From assembly GCA_035463475.1 (NCBI GenBank), contig DATHTE010000079.1:62001-126000 (forward strand): a stretch of 64,000 nucleotides of DNA, given 5' to 3'. A model generated the notes under the pieces. The model saw only the letters and a program-made list of their open reading frames with translations. It ran no database searches and was not told where the DNA came from. Positions 16,811 to 28,314 of the stretch are shown here, one piece after another; position 1 is the first letter of the stretch, and each line of letters opens with the position of its first letter. The position numbers and the translations under genes are program-made. The DNA is from JACPDI01 sp035463475. Lineage in GTDB: Bacteria > Acidobacteriota > Vicinamibacteria > Vicinamibacterales > 2-12-FULL-66-21.

Positions 16811-17113
16811 TCAGGCCCCCGGCAGTTTGCGTGACACCTCGAACGCGGCCTCCCCGCACCGCGCGCTGACGCGCAACGCGCGCCCCGCGGGGCCGGAGAT
16901 CTCGAAGGTGACGTGAAGCGGCGTTGTCACGCCGGCCGCCGCCTGCCGGACGGCGGCGTTCGTGCCGCCGGCGAGCTCCGCGCCCAAAGACGCCGCTTCC
17001 GGCCCCGAAAAGCCCACCGACTCCGCGACACGCCGGGCCATGGCGACGACGATGGTCCTGAACCTGGCGTCCACGGGAACCGTCAGCTGCATGGGCAGCC
17101 CGGAGGCCGACAT
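16811..17113 (-). CDS. Small HATPase/anti-sigma-factor-like protein, atypical
   Basis: A 100-residue protein. Its first half (LTVPVDARFRTIVVAMARRV, GFSGPEAASLGAELAGGTNAAV) resembles the start of RsbW/SpoIIAB-type serine kinases, including a Glu and an Asn near the N-box. The second half (LHVTFEISGPAGRALRVSAR) has no DxGxG ATP-lid motif, so if it belongs to that family it is truncated and probably does not phosphorylate. Start could be ATG 17113 or ATG 17092. It lies immediately upstream of cysS (14 bases) and may share its transcript. Confidence in the family is low. Confidence 0.45.
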   Translation of the reverse strand: MSASGLPMQLTVPVDARFRTIVVAMARRVAESVGFSGPEAASLGAELAGGTNAAVRQAAAGVTTPLHVTFEISGPAGRALRVSARCGEAAFEVSRKLPGA

Positions 17114-17286
17114 CCAATCAATTCTATCGCTAACGTGCGGCTCCGCCCCACACCCCGGCTCCTCGCTCGCGGGGCCCCATGCGCCCGCGCCGCTCGTCGC
17201 AGGCGCGCACGTGCGCGCCTCGCCCGTTCTGCGGCTGATCGCAAACGGGTACGAAATGACTTCTCGTTTCGAACTGCATAACGGGC

Positions 17287-18228
17287 CTAGAGCGAAACGC
17301 GCGTGAAGAGCCGCCGCGCGTAGCGGCAGTCCGCCTCGATCTGCTCCCGCAACGCGTCCACGTCCGCAAACGCGCGCTCGTCGCGGAGCCGCTGCACGAA
17401 GTACAGGCGCATCGTCGTGTCGTACAGGTCGCCGTCGAGATCGAACACGTGCGTCTCGACGATCGGCGTGTCGTCGCCGCCGAAGGTGGGGCGCACGCCC
17501 ACGTTGGTGATGGCGGCGTGCACGCGCGGGTCCTCCCCGATGCGCGCCGCCGTGGCGTAGACGCCGTTGGGTGGAATCAGCTCGTTGTCGGTGCGCAGGT
17601 TGGCGGTGGGAAACCCCAAGTCGTGCCCGCGCCCGCTCCCGCGCGAGATCGTCCCGTCCAGGAAATAGTGGTGCCCGAGCAGCGCCGCCGCTTCGTCCAT
17701 GCGCCCTTCGCCGACCAGCCGCCGGATCCGCGTGCTCGAGACGACGAACTCCTTGTAGCGGACCGGGTCGATCTTCTCCGCCTTGAACCCGTAGCGCATG
17801 CCGAGCGCGCGCAGCAGGGTGAAATTCCCCACGCGGTTGCGCCCGAACAGGAAGTTCGCCCCCACCCACACCTCCGACGCGCGCACCCACTCGACGAGCA
17901 CGTCGCGCACGAAGGTCTCCGGCTCCCACTGCGACAGCTCCGGCGTGAAGCGCACGACGATCACGCCGTGCATGCCGGCGCGCTCGAGCGCCTCCAGCCG
18001 CTGCGCGGTGGTCATCAGGAGCGGCGGCGCCTTGTCGGGGCGCACCACGCGCGGGGGGTGCGGATCGAAGGTCATTGCCACGGGGGTGCCGCCGCGCTCG
18101 CCCGCCCGCCGGCGCACGCGGTCGATGATTTTCATGTGCCCGCGATGCAGGCCGTCGAAGTTGCCGAGCGCCAGCACCGGCTGCGGCCAGCGCGGCCGCG
18201 GGCCGTCGGGGAAAAGGAGAACGTCCAT
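17287..18228 (-). CDS. ribF: Bifunctional riboflavin kinase / FAD synthetase
   Basis: A 313-residue cytoplasmic enzyme that phosphorylates riboflavin to FMN and adenylylates FMN to FAD. The N-terminal nucleotidyltransferase domain has LALGNFDGLHRGHMKII, MTFDPHPPRVV and VGANFLFGRNRVG, then SSTRIRRLV. The C-terminal kinase domain has GRGHDLGFPTANL, PPNGVYAT, NVGVRPTFGG and VETHVFDLDGDLY with the catalytic Glu. The length is typical. Its start codon overlaps the stop of the MBL gene upstream (TAATG), indicating translational coupling. Confidence 0.96.
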   Translation of the reverse strand: MDVLLFPDGPRPRWPQPVLALGNFDGLHRGHMKIIDRVRRRAGERGGTPVAMTFDPHPPRVVRPDKAPPLLMTTAQRLEALERAGMHGVIVVRFTPELSQWEPETFVRDVLVEWVRASEVWVGANFLFGRNRVGNFTLLRALGMRYGFKAEKIDPVRYKEFVVSSTRIRRLVGEGRMDEAAALLGHHYFLDGTISRGSGRGHDLGFPTANLRTDNELIPPNGVYATAARIGEDPRVHAAITNVGVRPTFGGDDTPIVETHVFDLDGDLYDTTMRLYFVQRLRDERAFADVDALREQIEADCRYARRLFTRVSL

Positions 18229-18992
18229 TACAGGTTGACGATCAACCCATCATAAGCCAGCTGCATCGACGGCGGCAGCTTCGCCGAGGTCGCCTCGTGT
18301 CCGAGGTCGTGGCAGATGTGGGTGAAGAACGTCCTCCGCGAGCCGATGCGTCGCGCCGCGTCAACCGCCTCGCCGAGCGAGAAGTGCGTGGGGTGCGGGC
18401 GCTCGCGCAAGGCGTCGAGCACGAGCACGTCTAGATCGCCGAGCAGCGGCCAGGACGCTTCCGGGATGCGGCTGCAATCGGTCAGGTACGCGAACGCGCC
18501 GAGGCGGAACCCGAGCACGGGGCGCGCGCCGTGATAAACCGGCACGGGCACGATGCGCGTGCCGCTGAACGTGAACGGCCCGTCCACGCGCGTCAGCACG
18601 ACGTCCGGGACGCCGCCCCCTTTGGGCGTGTCCGGCTCGAACACGTACGCGAACATCTGCCGGATCTCATCTATCGTCCGCTCGTCGGCGTAACAGGGGA
18701 TCGGCCGCCGCTGCAGCGCGTTGAACCGCCGCACCTCGTCGAGGCCGACGATGTGATCGGCGTGGCCGTGCGTGTAGAGGATCGCGTCCACGCGGGTGAC
18801 ACCGAACCTCAGCGCCTGCGCGCGCAGGTCCGGTCCGGTGTCCACGAGCAGCGCCGTGCCATCGTCCGCTTCGATGTAAATCGACGGCCGCCAGCGCTTG
18901 TCGCGCGGGTCGGGCGACCGGCAGACGGCGCAGGCGCAGCCAATCATCGGCACGCCATGAGACGTGCCGGTGCCGAGCATCGTGACCCTCAC
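18228..18992 (-). CDS. MBL-fold metallo-hydrolase (PhnP-like)
   Basis: A 254-residue metallo-beta-lactamase-fold phosphodiesterase. It has THGHADHIVGLDEVR (the HxHxDH metal motif), VPVYHG, YLTDCS and a C-terminal FFTHICHD, plus an N-terminal GTSHGVPMIGCACAVCRS zinc-binding cysteine cluster, which is the pattern of PhnP and its relatives that cleave 5-membered cyclic phosphates or act on phosphodiesters. Without phn genes nearby the in vivo substrate is unknown. It overlaps ribF by one base. Its start is only 17 bases from that of mazG on the other strand, so both promoters must lie inside neighbouring coding sequence. Confidence 0.88.
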   Translation of the reverse strand: MRVTMLGTGTSHGVPMIGCACAVCRSPDPRDKRWRPSIYIEADDGTALLVDTGPDLRAQALRFGVTRVDAILYTHGHADHIVGLDEVRRFNALQRRPIPCYADERTIDEIRQMFAYVFEPDTPKGGGVPDVVLTRVDGPFTFSGTRIVPVPVYHGARPVLGFRLGAFAYLTDCSRIPEASWPLLGDLDVLVLDALRERPHPTHFSLGEAVDAARRIGSRRTFFTHICHDLGHEATSAKLPPSMQLAYDGLIVNL

Positions 18993-19009
18993 GGATGTAG
19001 CATACCTGC

Positions 19010-19855
19010 ATGACCACGCGCGCGGCCGGTGAGGTGTTCCAGCAGCTCGTCGACATCATGGCGCGGTTGCGCGCGGCCGACGGGTGTCCGTGGGACCGCG
19101 AGCAGACCTACCAGTCGCTGCGCCCCTACGTGCTCGAGGAGACATACGAGGTGCTCGACGCGATCGACCGCGCGGACCACGCGGCGCTCGAAAGCGAGCT
19201 TGGGGATTTCGTGTTCGAGGCGGTGTTCCTCGCGCAGATTGCCGGCGAGGAGGGGCGCTTCACGATCGCCGACTCGCTCCGGCACGTCGTCGAGAAGCTC
19301 GTGCGGCGCCACCCGCACGTCTTCGGCAAAATGGGGTCTGACCCCATTTTTACGAAAAACGAAAAAATGGGGTCAGACCCCATTACTCCGGCGCGCGTGC
19401 TCGAGCAGTGGGAGCAGATCAAGGCGCGCGAGCAGACGGACCGCGGTGAGCAGAACCGGGTGCTCGGCGGCGTGAAGCGAGCGCTGCCGGCGCTTCTCCG
19501 GGCGTACGAGATCGGGAACCGCGTGGGAGCAGTCGGCTTCGACTGGGCGAAAGCCGAGGACGTCATGGAGAAGGTGCGCGAGGAGGTCGAGGAGATCGCG
19601 CACGCGATCGGCCACGAGAGCCGCGAGCGGGTCGAAGAGGAGATGGGGGACCTGCTCTTCGCGATCGCCAACCTGGCGCGCAAGATGGGCGTCGAGCCGG
19701 AATCCGCGCTCCGCCAGGCGAACGAGAAGTTCACCCGGCGCTTCGAGGAAGTCGAGCGCCGGCTCGAAGCGCGCGGCCGTTCCGTTCACGACGCGACGCT
19801 GGACGAGATGGAATCGGAATGGGCGGCCGCGAAGGGGGAAGGCAAAGGGGAATAG
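19010..19855 (+). CDS. mazG: Nucleoside triphosphate pyrophosphohydrolase MazG, with in-frame repeat insertion
   Basis: A 281-residue tandem-domain MazG, which hydrolyses (d)NTPs to NMP and pyrophosphate. The first domain has the EETYEVLDAI and ELGDFVFEAVF metal motifs; the second has VREEVEEIAHAI and EEMGDLLFAIANLAR. Both end in the family's linker and helix pattern: RHPHVFG, then VLEQWEQIKARE, then VGFDWAKAEDVMEKV. Between RHPHVFG and VLEQWEQIK the normal short linker is replaced by a repeat-encoded stretch (KMGSDPIFTKNEKMGSDPI) from two palindromes, in frame and between the two domains, so the enzyme probably still works. The C-terminal GEGKGE is read from the start of the downstream AAGG repeats. 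The start at ATG 19010 fits the family N-terminus, although no strong ribosome site is present. Confidence 0.93.
   Translation: MTTRAAGEVFQQLVDIMARLRAADGCPWDREQTYQSLRPYVLEETYEVLDAIDRADHAALESELGDFVFEAVFLAQIAGEEGRFTIADSLRHVVEKLVRRHPHVFGKMGSDPIFTKNEKMGSDPITPARVLEQWEQIKAREQTDRGEQNRVLGGVKRALPALLRAYEIGNRVGAVGFDWAKAEDVMEKVREEVEEIAHAIGHESRERVEEEMGDLLFAIANLARKMGVEPESALRQANEKFTRRFEEVERRLEARGRSVHDATLDEMESEWAAAKGEGKGE
19328..19384. repeat. Double GGGGTC palindrome inserted inside mazG
   Basis: Two palindromes face each other. The first (19,328-19,350) has 11-bp arms AAAATGGGGTC / GACCCCATTTT around a central T. The second (about 19,364-19,384) has the same GGGGTC/GACCCC arms around a central A, in the reverse orientation. 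Together they form a 57-base unit, a multiple of three, that adds 19 codons to mazG without a stop. The arrangement resembles paired REP/BIME elements. Confidence 0.85.
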
Positions 19856-20026
19856 CTGTCAAAGGAAAAGGTAAAAGGCAAAAGGAAGAAGGCACGAAGC
19901 CGGCTCATCCGCAGAGGCCTCACAGCCACGACCTCCATTTGACGGACAGCTGAGTCCATCCTTCGACATTAGTCGTCGTGCCTTCTTCGATTTGCCTTTT
20001 GCCTTTTGCCTTTTGCCTTTTGTCAG
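19856..20026. repeat. Long inverted repeat of AAGGCAA heptamers between mazG and the S9 peptidase
   Basis: The left arm (about 19,856-19,897) is CTGTCA followed by 7-nt units of the type AAAAGGN and ends GAAGAAGGCACGA. The right arm (19,976-20,026) starts TCGTGCCTTCTTC (an exact 13-base complement), continues with four TTTTGCC units and ends TGTCAG. The loop is about 78 bases. The left arm starts directly at the mazG stop, and the right arm contains the TGA stop of the S9 peptidase gene. It could work as a two-way transcription terminator; that is an inference. Confidence 0.75.
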
Positions 20027-22152
20027 TCCTGCGTCGTCATCCTCCTCCCGTCGCCGAGCGTGTGTTTCGCGATCCACTCGTGCTGGCGCTTCAGGCGATC
20101 GAGCTGGTGGTAGTACTCGCTGAGGCCGTGTCCCTCGCGCGGGTAGAAGACGAGCTCGACGGTCTTGCCGCGGTCCCTCAGCGCCCGGTAGAACTCCATT
20201 GGCTGGCCAATCGGCACGCGCTCGTCGTTGCCGCCGTGGAGGATCAGCAGCGGCGTCGTGACGCGGTCCACGTAGGTGATCGCGGAGCGCTCGCCGTACA
20301 GCGGCAGCGTCGCCTTCGCGGGGATCCCTTTGAAGAAGCCGCCGAGATACGCCGGGATGTCCGTCGTGTTGTACATGCTCGTGAGGTTGGAGAGGCCCGC
20401 GCCCATCATCGCCGCCTTGAAGCGGGTCGTCTGCGACACGATCCAGGCAGTCATGTAGCCGCCGTAGCTCCAGCCCATCACCGCGAGCTTCTGCGGATCG
20501 GCGATGCCGCGCGCGACGAGCGCGTCCACGCCTGTCATGATGTCGCGGTAGTCGCCGCCCCCCCAGTCGGGAATGTTCCCCCGCATGAACTTCTCGCCGT
20601 AGTTCGTGCTGCCGCGCGGGTTCGGGTACAGCACCGCCCAGCCCTGCCCCGCCCAGTGCTGGCCGGGATCGCCGGCGCTCATGCGGAACGAGTTCACGAA
20701 CGCGCCGGTCGGACCGCCGTGAACCACCACGAGTAGCGGATACTTCTTCGACGTGTCGAACCCGACCGGTTTCAGCAGGACGCCTTCGACCTCGAGACCG
20801 TCCGTGCTCTTCCAGGTGATGACCTCGGTCTCGCCGAGCGCGAGATCGCGCACCTGCGGATTGGTGTCGGTTATCTTCTGCACGCTGCCGGTGTGGACAT
20901 CCGAAACCCACACCTCGGCCGGCTCGTTCGCCTGTTCGGAGACAAACGCCCACCGTGCGCCGTTGACGCTGGTGGAGAACGACGACACGACGCGTCCCTT
21001 GGTGATGTTCATGTACTTGCCCGACTCGATGTCGTACATGAAGAGGTCGCGCGACGCGCGCGTTCCTGTGATGAACGCCAGGCTGCGGCTCTGCTGCGGG
21101 TCCCACGTGAGCGCCCCCACCGACAGGTCGAACGACGGGCTCGACGCGTCCTTTGTCTTCTTCGACGCGACGTCGTATAGCATCAGCCGGCTGTTGCCGA
21201 CGACACCGAGCGTCACACCGTCGCCAACGGGCGGCCCGGCGGGGTCGGCAACGTAGGCAATGGTCTTCCCGTCCGGTGACCACTGCGGTGACGCCTCCGA
21301 GGCGGCCGTGGACGCGATCTTCTCGACCTCGCGTCCTTTCTCCTCTTCTTCCGCCGAGACGACGTAGATGTCGTCGCGGTCGTCGCGCACCATCGGAGTA
21401 GGCGCGGCCGCGAACGCGATCTTCTTCCCGTCGGGCGACCAGGTCGGCATGCCACGGACGGTGAAGGTCGTCCCTTCGGTGAGACGCCCCTCCTTCTTCG
21501 ACGCGACGTCGACCGCCCACAGGTGGGTCATGCGGAAGTCCCCTTCGAACACGCGCGGATCGTCGCGGCGCTTCCGTTTCTCCTCGTGATCCTTCGAGAG
21601 GGGCTCGCGCGTCGTGAACGCGATCGACTTGCTGTCCGGCGCCCAGCGATAGGCGGTCACCCCTTCTTTGGTGCTCGTGAGCTGCCACGGCTCGCCGCCG
21701 TCGGTGTGCATGATCCAGATTTGCGGGCGCGGACCGTCTTCATCGCCTTCAGTGCTGCCGCGGCGCTCCGCGAGGAAGCTGATGTACTTGCCGTCAGGCG
21801 ACCAGCGCGGGTTCGTCTCACCTCGTTCGCCGAACGTGAGCTGGCGCGCGGGACCGCCGGCGGCCGGCACGCGAACGATGTGCGTGCGCGCCTCCATCCG
21901 CCCCGGCTTCTTCTCAGTCTTCTCGGTCTTCTCGGTCTTCTCGTCGGCCTGGGCTTCGGCAGGCTCCTTCGTCGCCGGCTCCCACTGCCGCACCGTGTAG
22001 AGGACCGCACTACCGTCCGGCGCGATCTCCGCCGAGCTGACGCCGCGCAGGCCCATGATGTCCTCGAAGGTCACCGGCCGCTTCTCCGCGCCGCCTCCGG
22101 CGGCGATCACGGCAACGAGAATAGATGCGGTGAGCAGAAGCCGCCTTTTCAT
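20023..22152 (-). CDS. Exported S9 family prolyl-oligopeptidase-like peptidase
   Basis: A 709-residue serine peptidase with a signal peptide (MKRRLLLTASILVAVIAAGGG). The N-terminal half is a TolB/DPP-like beta-propeller with repeated xWSPDGKxIxF blades (PRWSPDGKYISF, PTWSPDGKKIAFAA, PQWSPDGKTIAYVA). The C-terminal alpha/beta hydrolase has the nucleophile Ser in GWSYGGYMT, Asp in GGNDERVP and His in REGHGLSEYYH. It is likely an acylaminoacyl- or dipeptidyl-peptidase acting in the periplasm on imported peptides. A 9-bp repeat near 21,911-21,947 encodes TEKTEKTEK in a lysine-rich loop. GGGAGG precedes the ATG. Confidence 0.92.
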   Translation of the reverse strand: MKRRLLLTASILVAVIAAGGGAEKRPVTFEDIMGLRGVSSAEIAPDGSAVLYTVRQWEPATKEPAEAQADEKTEKTEKTEKKPGRMEARTHIVRVPAAGGPARQLTFGERGETNPRWSPDGKYISFLAERRGSTEGDEDGPRPQIWIMHTDGGEPWQLTSTKEGVTAYRWAPDSKSIAFTTREPLSKDHEEKRKRRDDPRVFEGDFRMTHLWAVDVASKKEGRLTEGTTFTVRGMPTWSPDGKKIAFAAAPTPMVRDDRDDIYVVSAEEEEKGREVEKIASTAASEASPQWSPDGKTIAYVADPAGPPVGDGVTLGVVGNSRLMLYDVASKKTKDASSPSFDLSVGALTWDPQQSRSLAFITGTRASRDLFMYDIESGKYMNITKGRVVSSFSTSVNGARWAFVSEQANEPAEVWVSDVHTGSVQKITDTNPQVRDLALGETEVITWKSTDGLEVEGVLLKPVGFDTSKKYPLLVVVHGGPTGAFVNSFRMSAGDPGQHWAGQGWAVLYPNPRGSTNYGEKFMRGNIPDWGGGDYRDIMTGVDALVARGIADPQKLAVMGWSYGGYMTAWIVSQTTRFKAAMMGAGLSNLTSMYNTTDIPAYLGGFFKGIPAKATLPLYGERSAITYVDRVTTPLLILHGGNDERVPIGQPMEFYRALRDRGKTVELVFYPREGHGLSEYYHQLDRLKRQHEWIAKHTLGDGRRMTTQD

Positions 22153-22302
22153 CGGACCCTCCCCGCGCGGATTCTACTGGTTTTGCCACGTCGCGAGCGC
22201 CCGCGCGGTGAAAAACCTGCGCGCTCGAGGGGTCCCTGCGTCGGGATCCCTCGGTCTTTTCGCTGCTGAGCTGCGAGCCCACCGCTTGCACTCCGCTGGG
22301 CC

Positions 22303-24831
22303 ATGTCCACACCGGCCGTCTTCCCGGCTCTCGCGCTCATCGCGGGCGTCGCCCTCGGCGTGCTCGCGCCCGGCGTGCGGCCATCGGCCGCCGCCGTTCT
22401 CGTTCTCCTGCTCGCGCTCGCCGCTCTCTCGTGGCGCGCGGGACGCGACCGCGTCTTCACGCCGCTCGTGCTCGGCGGCTTCGTCAGCGTCGGGTCTGTG
22501 CTCGGCGCCATGGACGCGGACCGCGCCCTGAGGACGCCTCTCCGGGCGTTCTTCGACGACTACGGCGCGCTGCCCGGTGGCGGCGTGTGGCCGTTGACGG
22601 TCGAAGGGCGCCTGCGATCGGATGCGCTCCCCGCGGAGTACGGCGCGTCGCTCACGATCGACGTCGAGCGCGTGCGGACACCATGCGGATGGATCCCCGC
22701 CGCGGGGGGCGCGCGGCTTGCGGTGAGCGGCGAGCTCGCGGCGCGTGCCCTCGACAACTGGAGCGGCGGCCGGCGGGTGCGGGCGCCGGCGCACCTTCGC
22801 CTGCCCACGTCGTATCGAAACCCCGGCGCGCCTGACGAGCAGTTCTCGCTCGCGCGCCGCGGCATCGCGCTCGTGGGATCGATCAAGAGCGCTGCGCTCG
22901 TCGAGATCGTGTCGGCCGGGAGCCCGCCCGAGGAAGCGGCCGCGGCGACGCGCGCCTACACGCGCAGGACGCTCCGCGCTGCCATGCCCGAACGGCCGGT
23001 CGCCGCGGCCATCGTCACGGCGATCCTCATCGGCGACCGCGGCGGCCTCGAGCCCGCGCTCCAGCGACGGCTCCAGGAGGCGGGCACCTACCACGTGATC
23101 GCGATCTCCGGCGGGAACATCGCGATCCTGGCGGGGCTCGCGTTCCTCGTGCTGCGGGCTCTGCGCGTGCCCCCGCGCGTGGGATCGCTCGCGCTCGCGC
23201 TCCTGCTCTGCGCGTACGGATACGTGGCCGGCGGCGGCGCGTCGGTGGCGCGGGCCACGGTTGCCGCGGCGATCTACCTGCTGGCGAGCGCGGCGGACCA
23301 CCGCTCGAGGGCAATGAACGTTCTCGCGACCGTCGCGCTCATCGCGGTCGTCTACGAACCGCTCGAGGTGTTCGATCCAGGTCTCTGGCTGTCCTATGGC
23401 GCAACGCTGGCGATCCTGATTGGAGCGGGGCGCGTCTTGCGCGGGCGGATCTCGCGCAAGGCCCGCCCGGACGGGGCCCTGTTCTCGACAGCGTCAGCCT
23501 CCCGGCGGTTGCGGAGGGCGACCGGCGCCGCGGTAGCCGGCCTGGCAGCCGTGCTCGCCGGCACGGTTTGCGCCGAGCTTGCCCTCTTTCCGGTGGGCGC
23601 GTCGGTCTTCCAGCGCGTCACGGTGGCGGGACTGCTCCTGAACTTCGCCGCGATCCCGCTCATGACCGTCGCGCAGGTCGCGGGCCTTGCGGTGCTGGGG
23701 TTGGCGCCGATCTCCACGCTGCTCGCGCGCGCCGCGGGCATCGTCGCCGCGCTCGGCGCCACGGGCCTGACGGAATCCGCCCGCCTGCTCGACGCGGCGC
23801 CGTGGCTCTCGTGGCGCGTCGCGGCGCCGGCGGTGGCGCTCATCGCGCTCTACTACGCGAGCCTCGCCGGATGGCTGGCGGTCCCGGTCTGGCCGCGCGT
23901 GCGACGCGCGATGCTGGTCACCGCGGCCGGCGCTGCGCTGCTGATCGCGTCCCCCTGGCCGGCCGGCGTCCGGCTTCCGATGCTCGGCGACGCCGGCGGC
24001 CGCGATCTTCGTGTCACGTTTCTCGATGTCGGACAGGGGGACGCGGTGCTCCTCCAGTGGCCGGGCGGCGGCTCCCTGCTTCTCGACGCCGCCGGTGTGC
24101 CGGGCTCAGGGTTCGACCTCGGCGAACGGGTGATCGGGCCGGCGCTCCTCGCGCTCGGCGTACGGCGTCTCGACTATCTCGCGATCACACACGGCGATCC
24201 GGATCACGTGCTCGGAGCGGCCGCGATCGCGCGGGACTTCCGGCCGCGGGAGCTGTGGGAAGGGGTGCCGGTCCCGCCGCACGCCACCTTGCGCGAACTC
24301 TGCGGGATCACGGCGAGGGGCGGCGGCGCAAGGCGACTGGTGCGCCCCGACGATCGTCTGGAGGCTGGCGGCGTCACGCTGCGGGTGCTGCATCCACCGG
24401 AGCCGGACTGGGAGCGCCAGCGCGTCCGGAACGATGACTCGATCGTGCTGGAGGCGCGCTACGGCGACGTGTCGCTCGTTCTGCCGGGTGACATCGGCGA
24501 CAGCGTCGAGGCGTCCCTCGTCACGAAGCTCGCCCACGCCCCCCTGCGAATCCTCAAGGCCGCCCACCACGGCAGCGCCACCTCGTCGTCCGAGGCGTGG
24601 CTCTCCGCCGTGCGTCCCGCGGCCGTAATCTTCAGCTGCGGCCACGGCAACCGCTATGGCCACCCGCATCCGTCGGTGCTCTCGCGCGTCGCCGCCCTCG
24701 GCGCGCAGGTGTTCCGCACCGATCAGGACGGCGCCGTCACCGTCCGCACCGACGGCAGCACGGTTGAGATCACCACATATACCGGAAGGCGGACGCGACT
24801 GAGGGCGGAGTGGAAGCCGATCGCCAATTGA
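22303..24831 (+). CDS. comEC: ComEC/Rec2 family DNA uptake channel protein
   Basis: An 842-residue inner-membrane protein that in competent bacteria moves single-stranded DNA into the cytoplasm. It has N-terminal membrane helices and an OB-like region, then the competence domain with HVIAISGGNIAILAGLAF and several helices (residues about 220-560), and a C-terminal MBL domain from about residue 570 with VTFLDVGQGDAVLLQWPGG, ITHGDPDHVLGAAA, LPGDIGDSVEASL, LKAAHHGSATSSSE and SCGHGNRYGHPHP. All expected domains are present, so it looks intact. Its last codons and TGA stop form the outer edge of the inverted-repeat element at 24,818. PilT at 50,163 is another component used in natural transformation. 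Confidence 0.93.
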   Translation: MSTPAVFPALALIAGVALGVLAPGVRPSAAAVLVLLLALAALSWRAGRDRVFTPLVLGGFVSVGSVLGAMDADRALRTPLRAFFDDYGALPGGGVWPLTVEGRLRSDALPAEYGASLTIDVERVRTPCGWIPAAGGARLAVSGELAARALDNWSGGRRVRAPAHLRLPTSYRNPGAPDEQFSLARRGIALVGSIKSAALVEIVSAGSPPEEAAAATRAYTRRTLRAAMPERPVAAAIVTAILIGDRGGLEPALQRRLQEAGTYHVIAISGGNIAILAGLAFLVLRALRVPPRVGSLALALLLCAYGYVAGGGASVARATVAAAIYLLASAADHRSRAMNVLATVALIAVVYEPLEVFDPGLWLSYGATLAILIGAGRVLRGRISRKARPDGALFSTASASRRLRRATGAAVAGLAAVLAGTVCAELALFPVGASVFQRVTVAGLLLNFAAIPLMTVAQVAGLAVLGLAPISTLLARAAGIVAALGATGLTESARLLDAAPWLSWRVAAPAVALIALYYASLAGWLAVPVWPRVRRAMLVTAAGAALLIASPWPAGVRLPMLGDAGGRDLRVTFLDVGQGDAVLLQWPGGGSLLLDAAGVPGSGFDLGERVIGPALLALGVRRLDYLAITHGDPDHVLGAAAIARDFRPRELWEGVPVPPHATLRELCGITARGGGARRLVRPDDRLEAGGVTLRVLHPPEPDWERQRVRNDDSIVLEARYGDVSLVLPGDIGDSVEASLVTKLAHAPLRILKAAHHGSATSSSEAWLSAVRPAAVIFSCGHGNRYGHPHPSVLSRVAALGAQVFRTDQDGAVTVRTDGSTVEITTYTGRRTRLRAEWKPIAN

Positions 24832-25038
24832 TAGTCGGGTAATCGGGTAATCGCACGATCGGGTCATCGGGCCATGGGGCAATCGGGTAGTTGGATCGAG
24901 TGATCGGATGATCGGGAAAGTTGGCGGCGGGCATCGCGCAGAGCACGCGCCTCGATTGCCGATCCAACCACCCGATTTCCCGATTCCCGATTGCCGATCG
25001 TGCCAGTACCCGATCGCCCGATTATCAGTTGCCGATCG
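24818..25038. repeat. 220-bp imperfect inverted repeat of octamers between comEC and carB
   Basis: The left arm starts CGATCGCCAATTGATAG and continues as 8-nt units (TCGGGTAA, TCGGGTCA, TCGGGCCA, and so on). The right arm, read in complement, starts CGATCGGCAACTGATAA and continues with the same units (TCGGGCGA, TCGGGTAC) and GGCACGATCGG. The arms are roughly 80-90 bases with a GC-rich centre near 24,920-24,955. The left edge includes the comEC stop and the right edge abuts the carB stop. It is homologous to the element at 47,085-47,319. Confidence 0.85.

Positions 25039-28313
<3,275 letters not shown>

Positions 28314-28314
<1 letters not shown>

Noticed and set aside
19859..19975. A lysine-rich peptide (KGKRQKAKGKSKKARR type) extending the S9 peptidase frame
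   Set aside because: It is translation of the AAGG-type repeat beyond the real TGA stop, in another reading phase of the spacer.
24818..25038. CRISPR array
   Set aside because: Units are 8 bases, touch each other without spacers, vary in sequence, and reverse orientation halfway. No cas genes are near. It fits an inverted short-period repeat.
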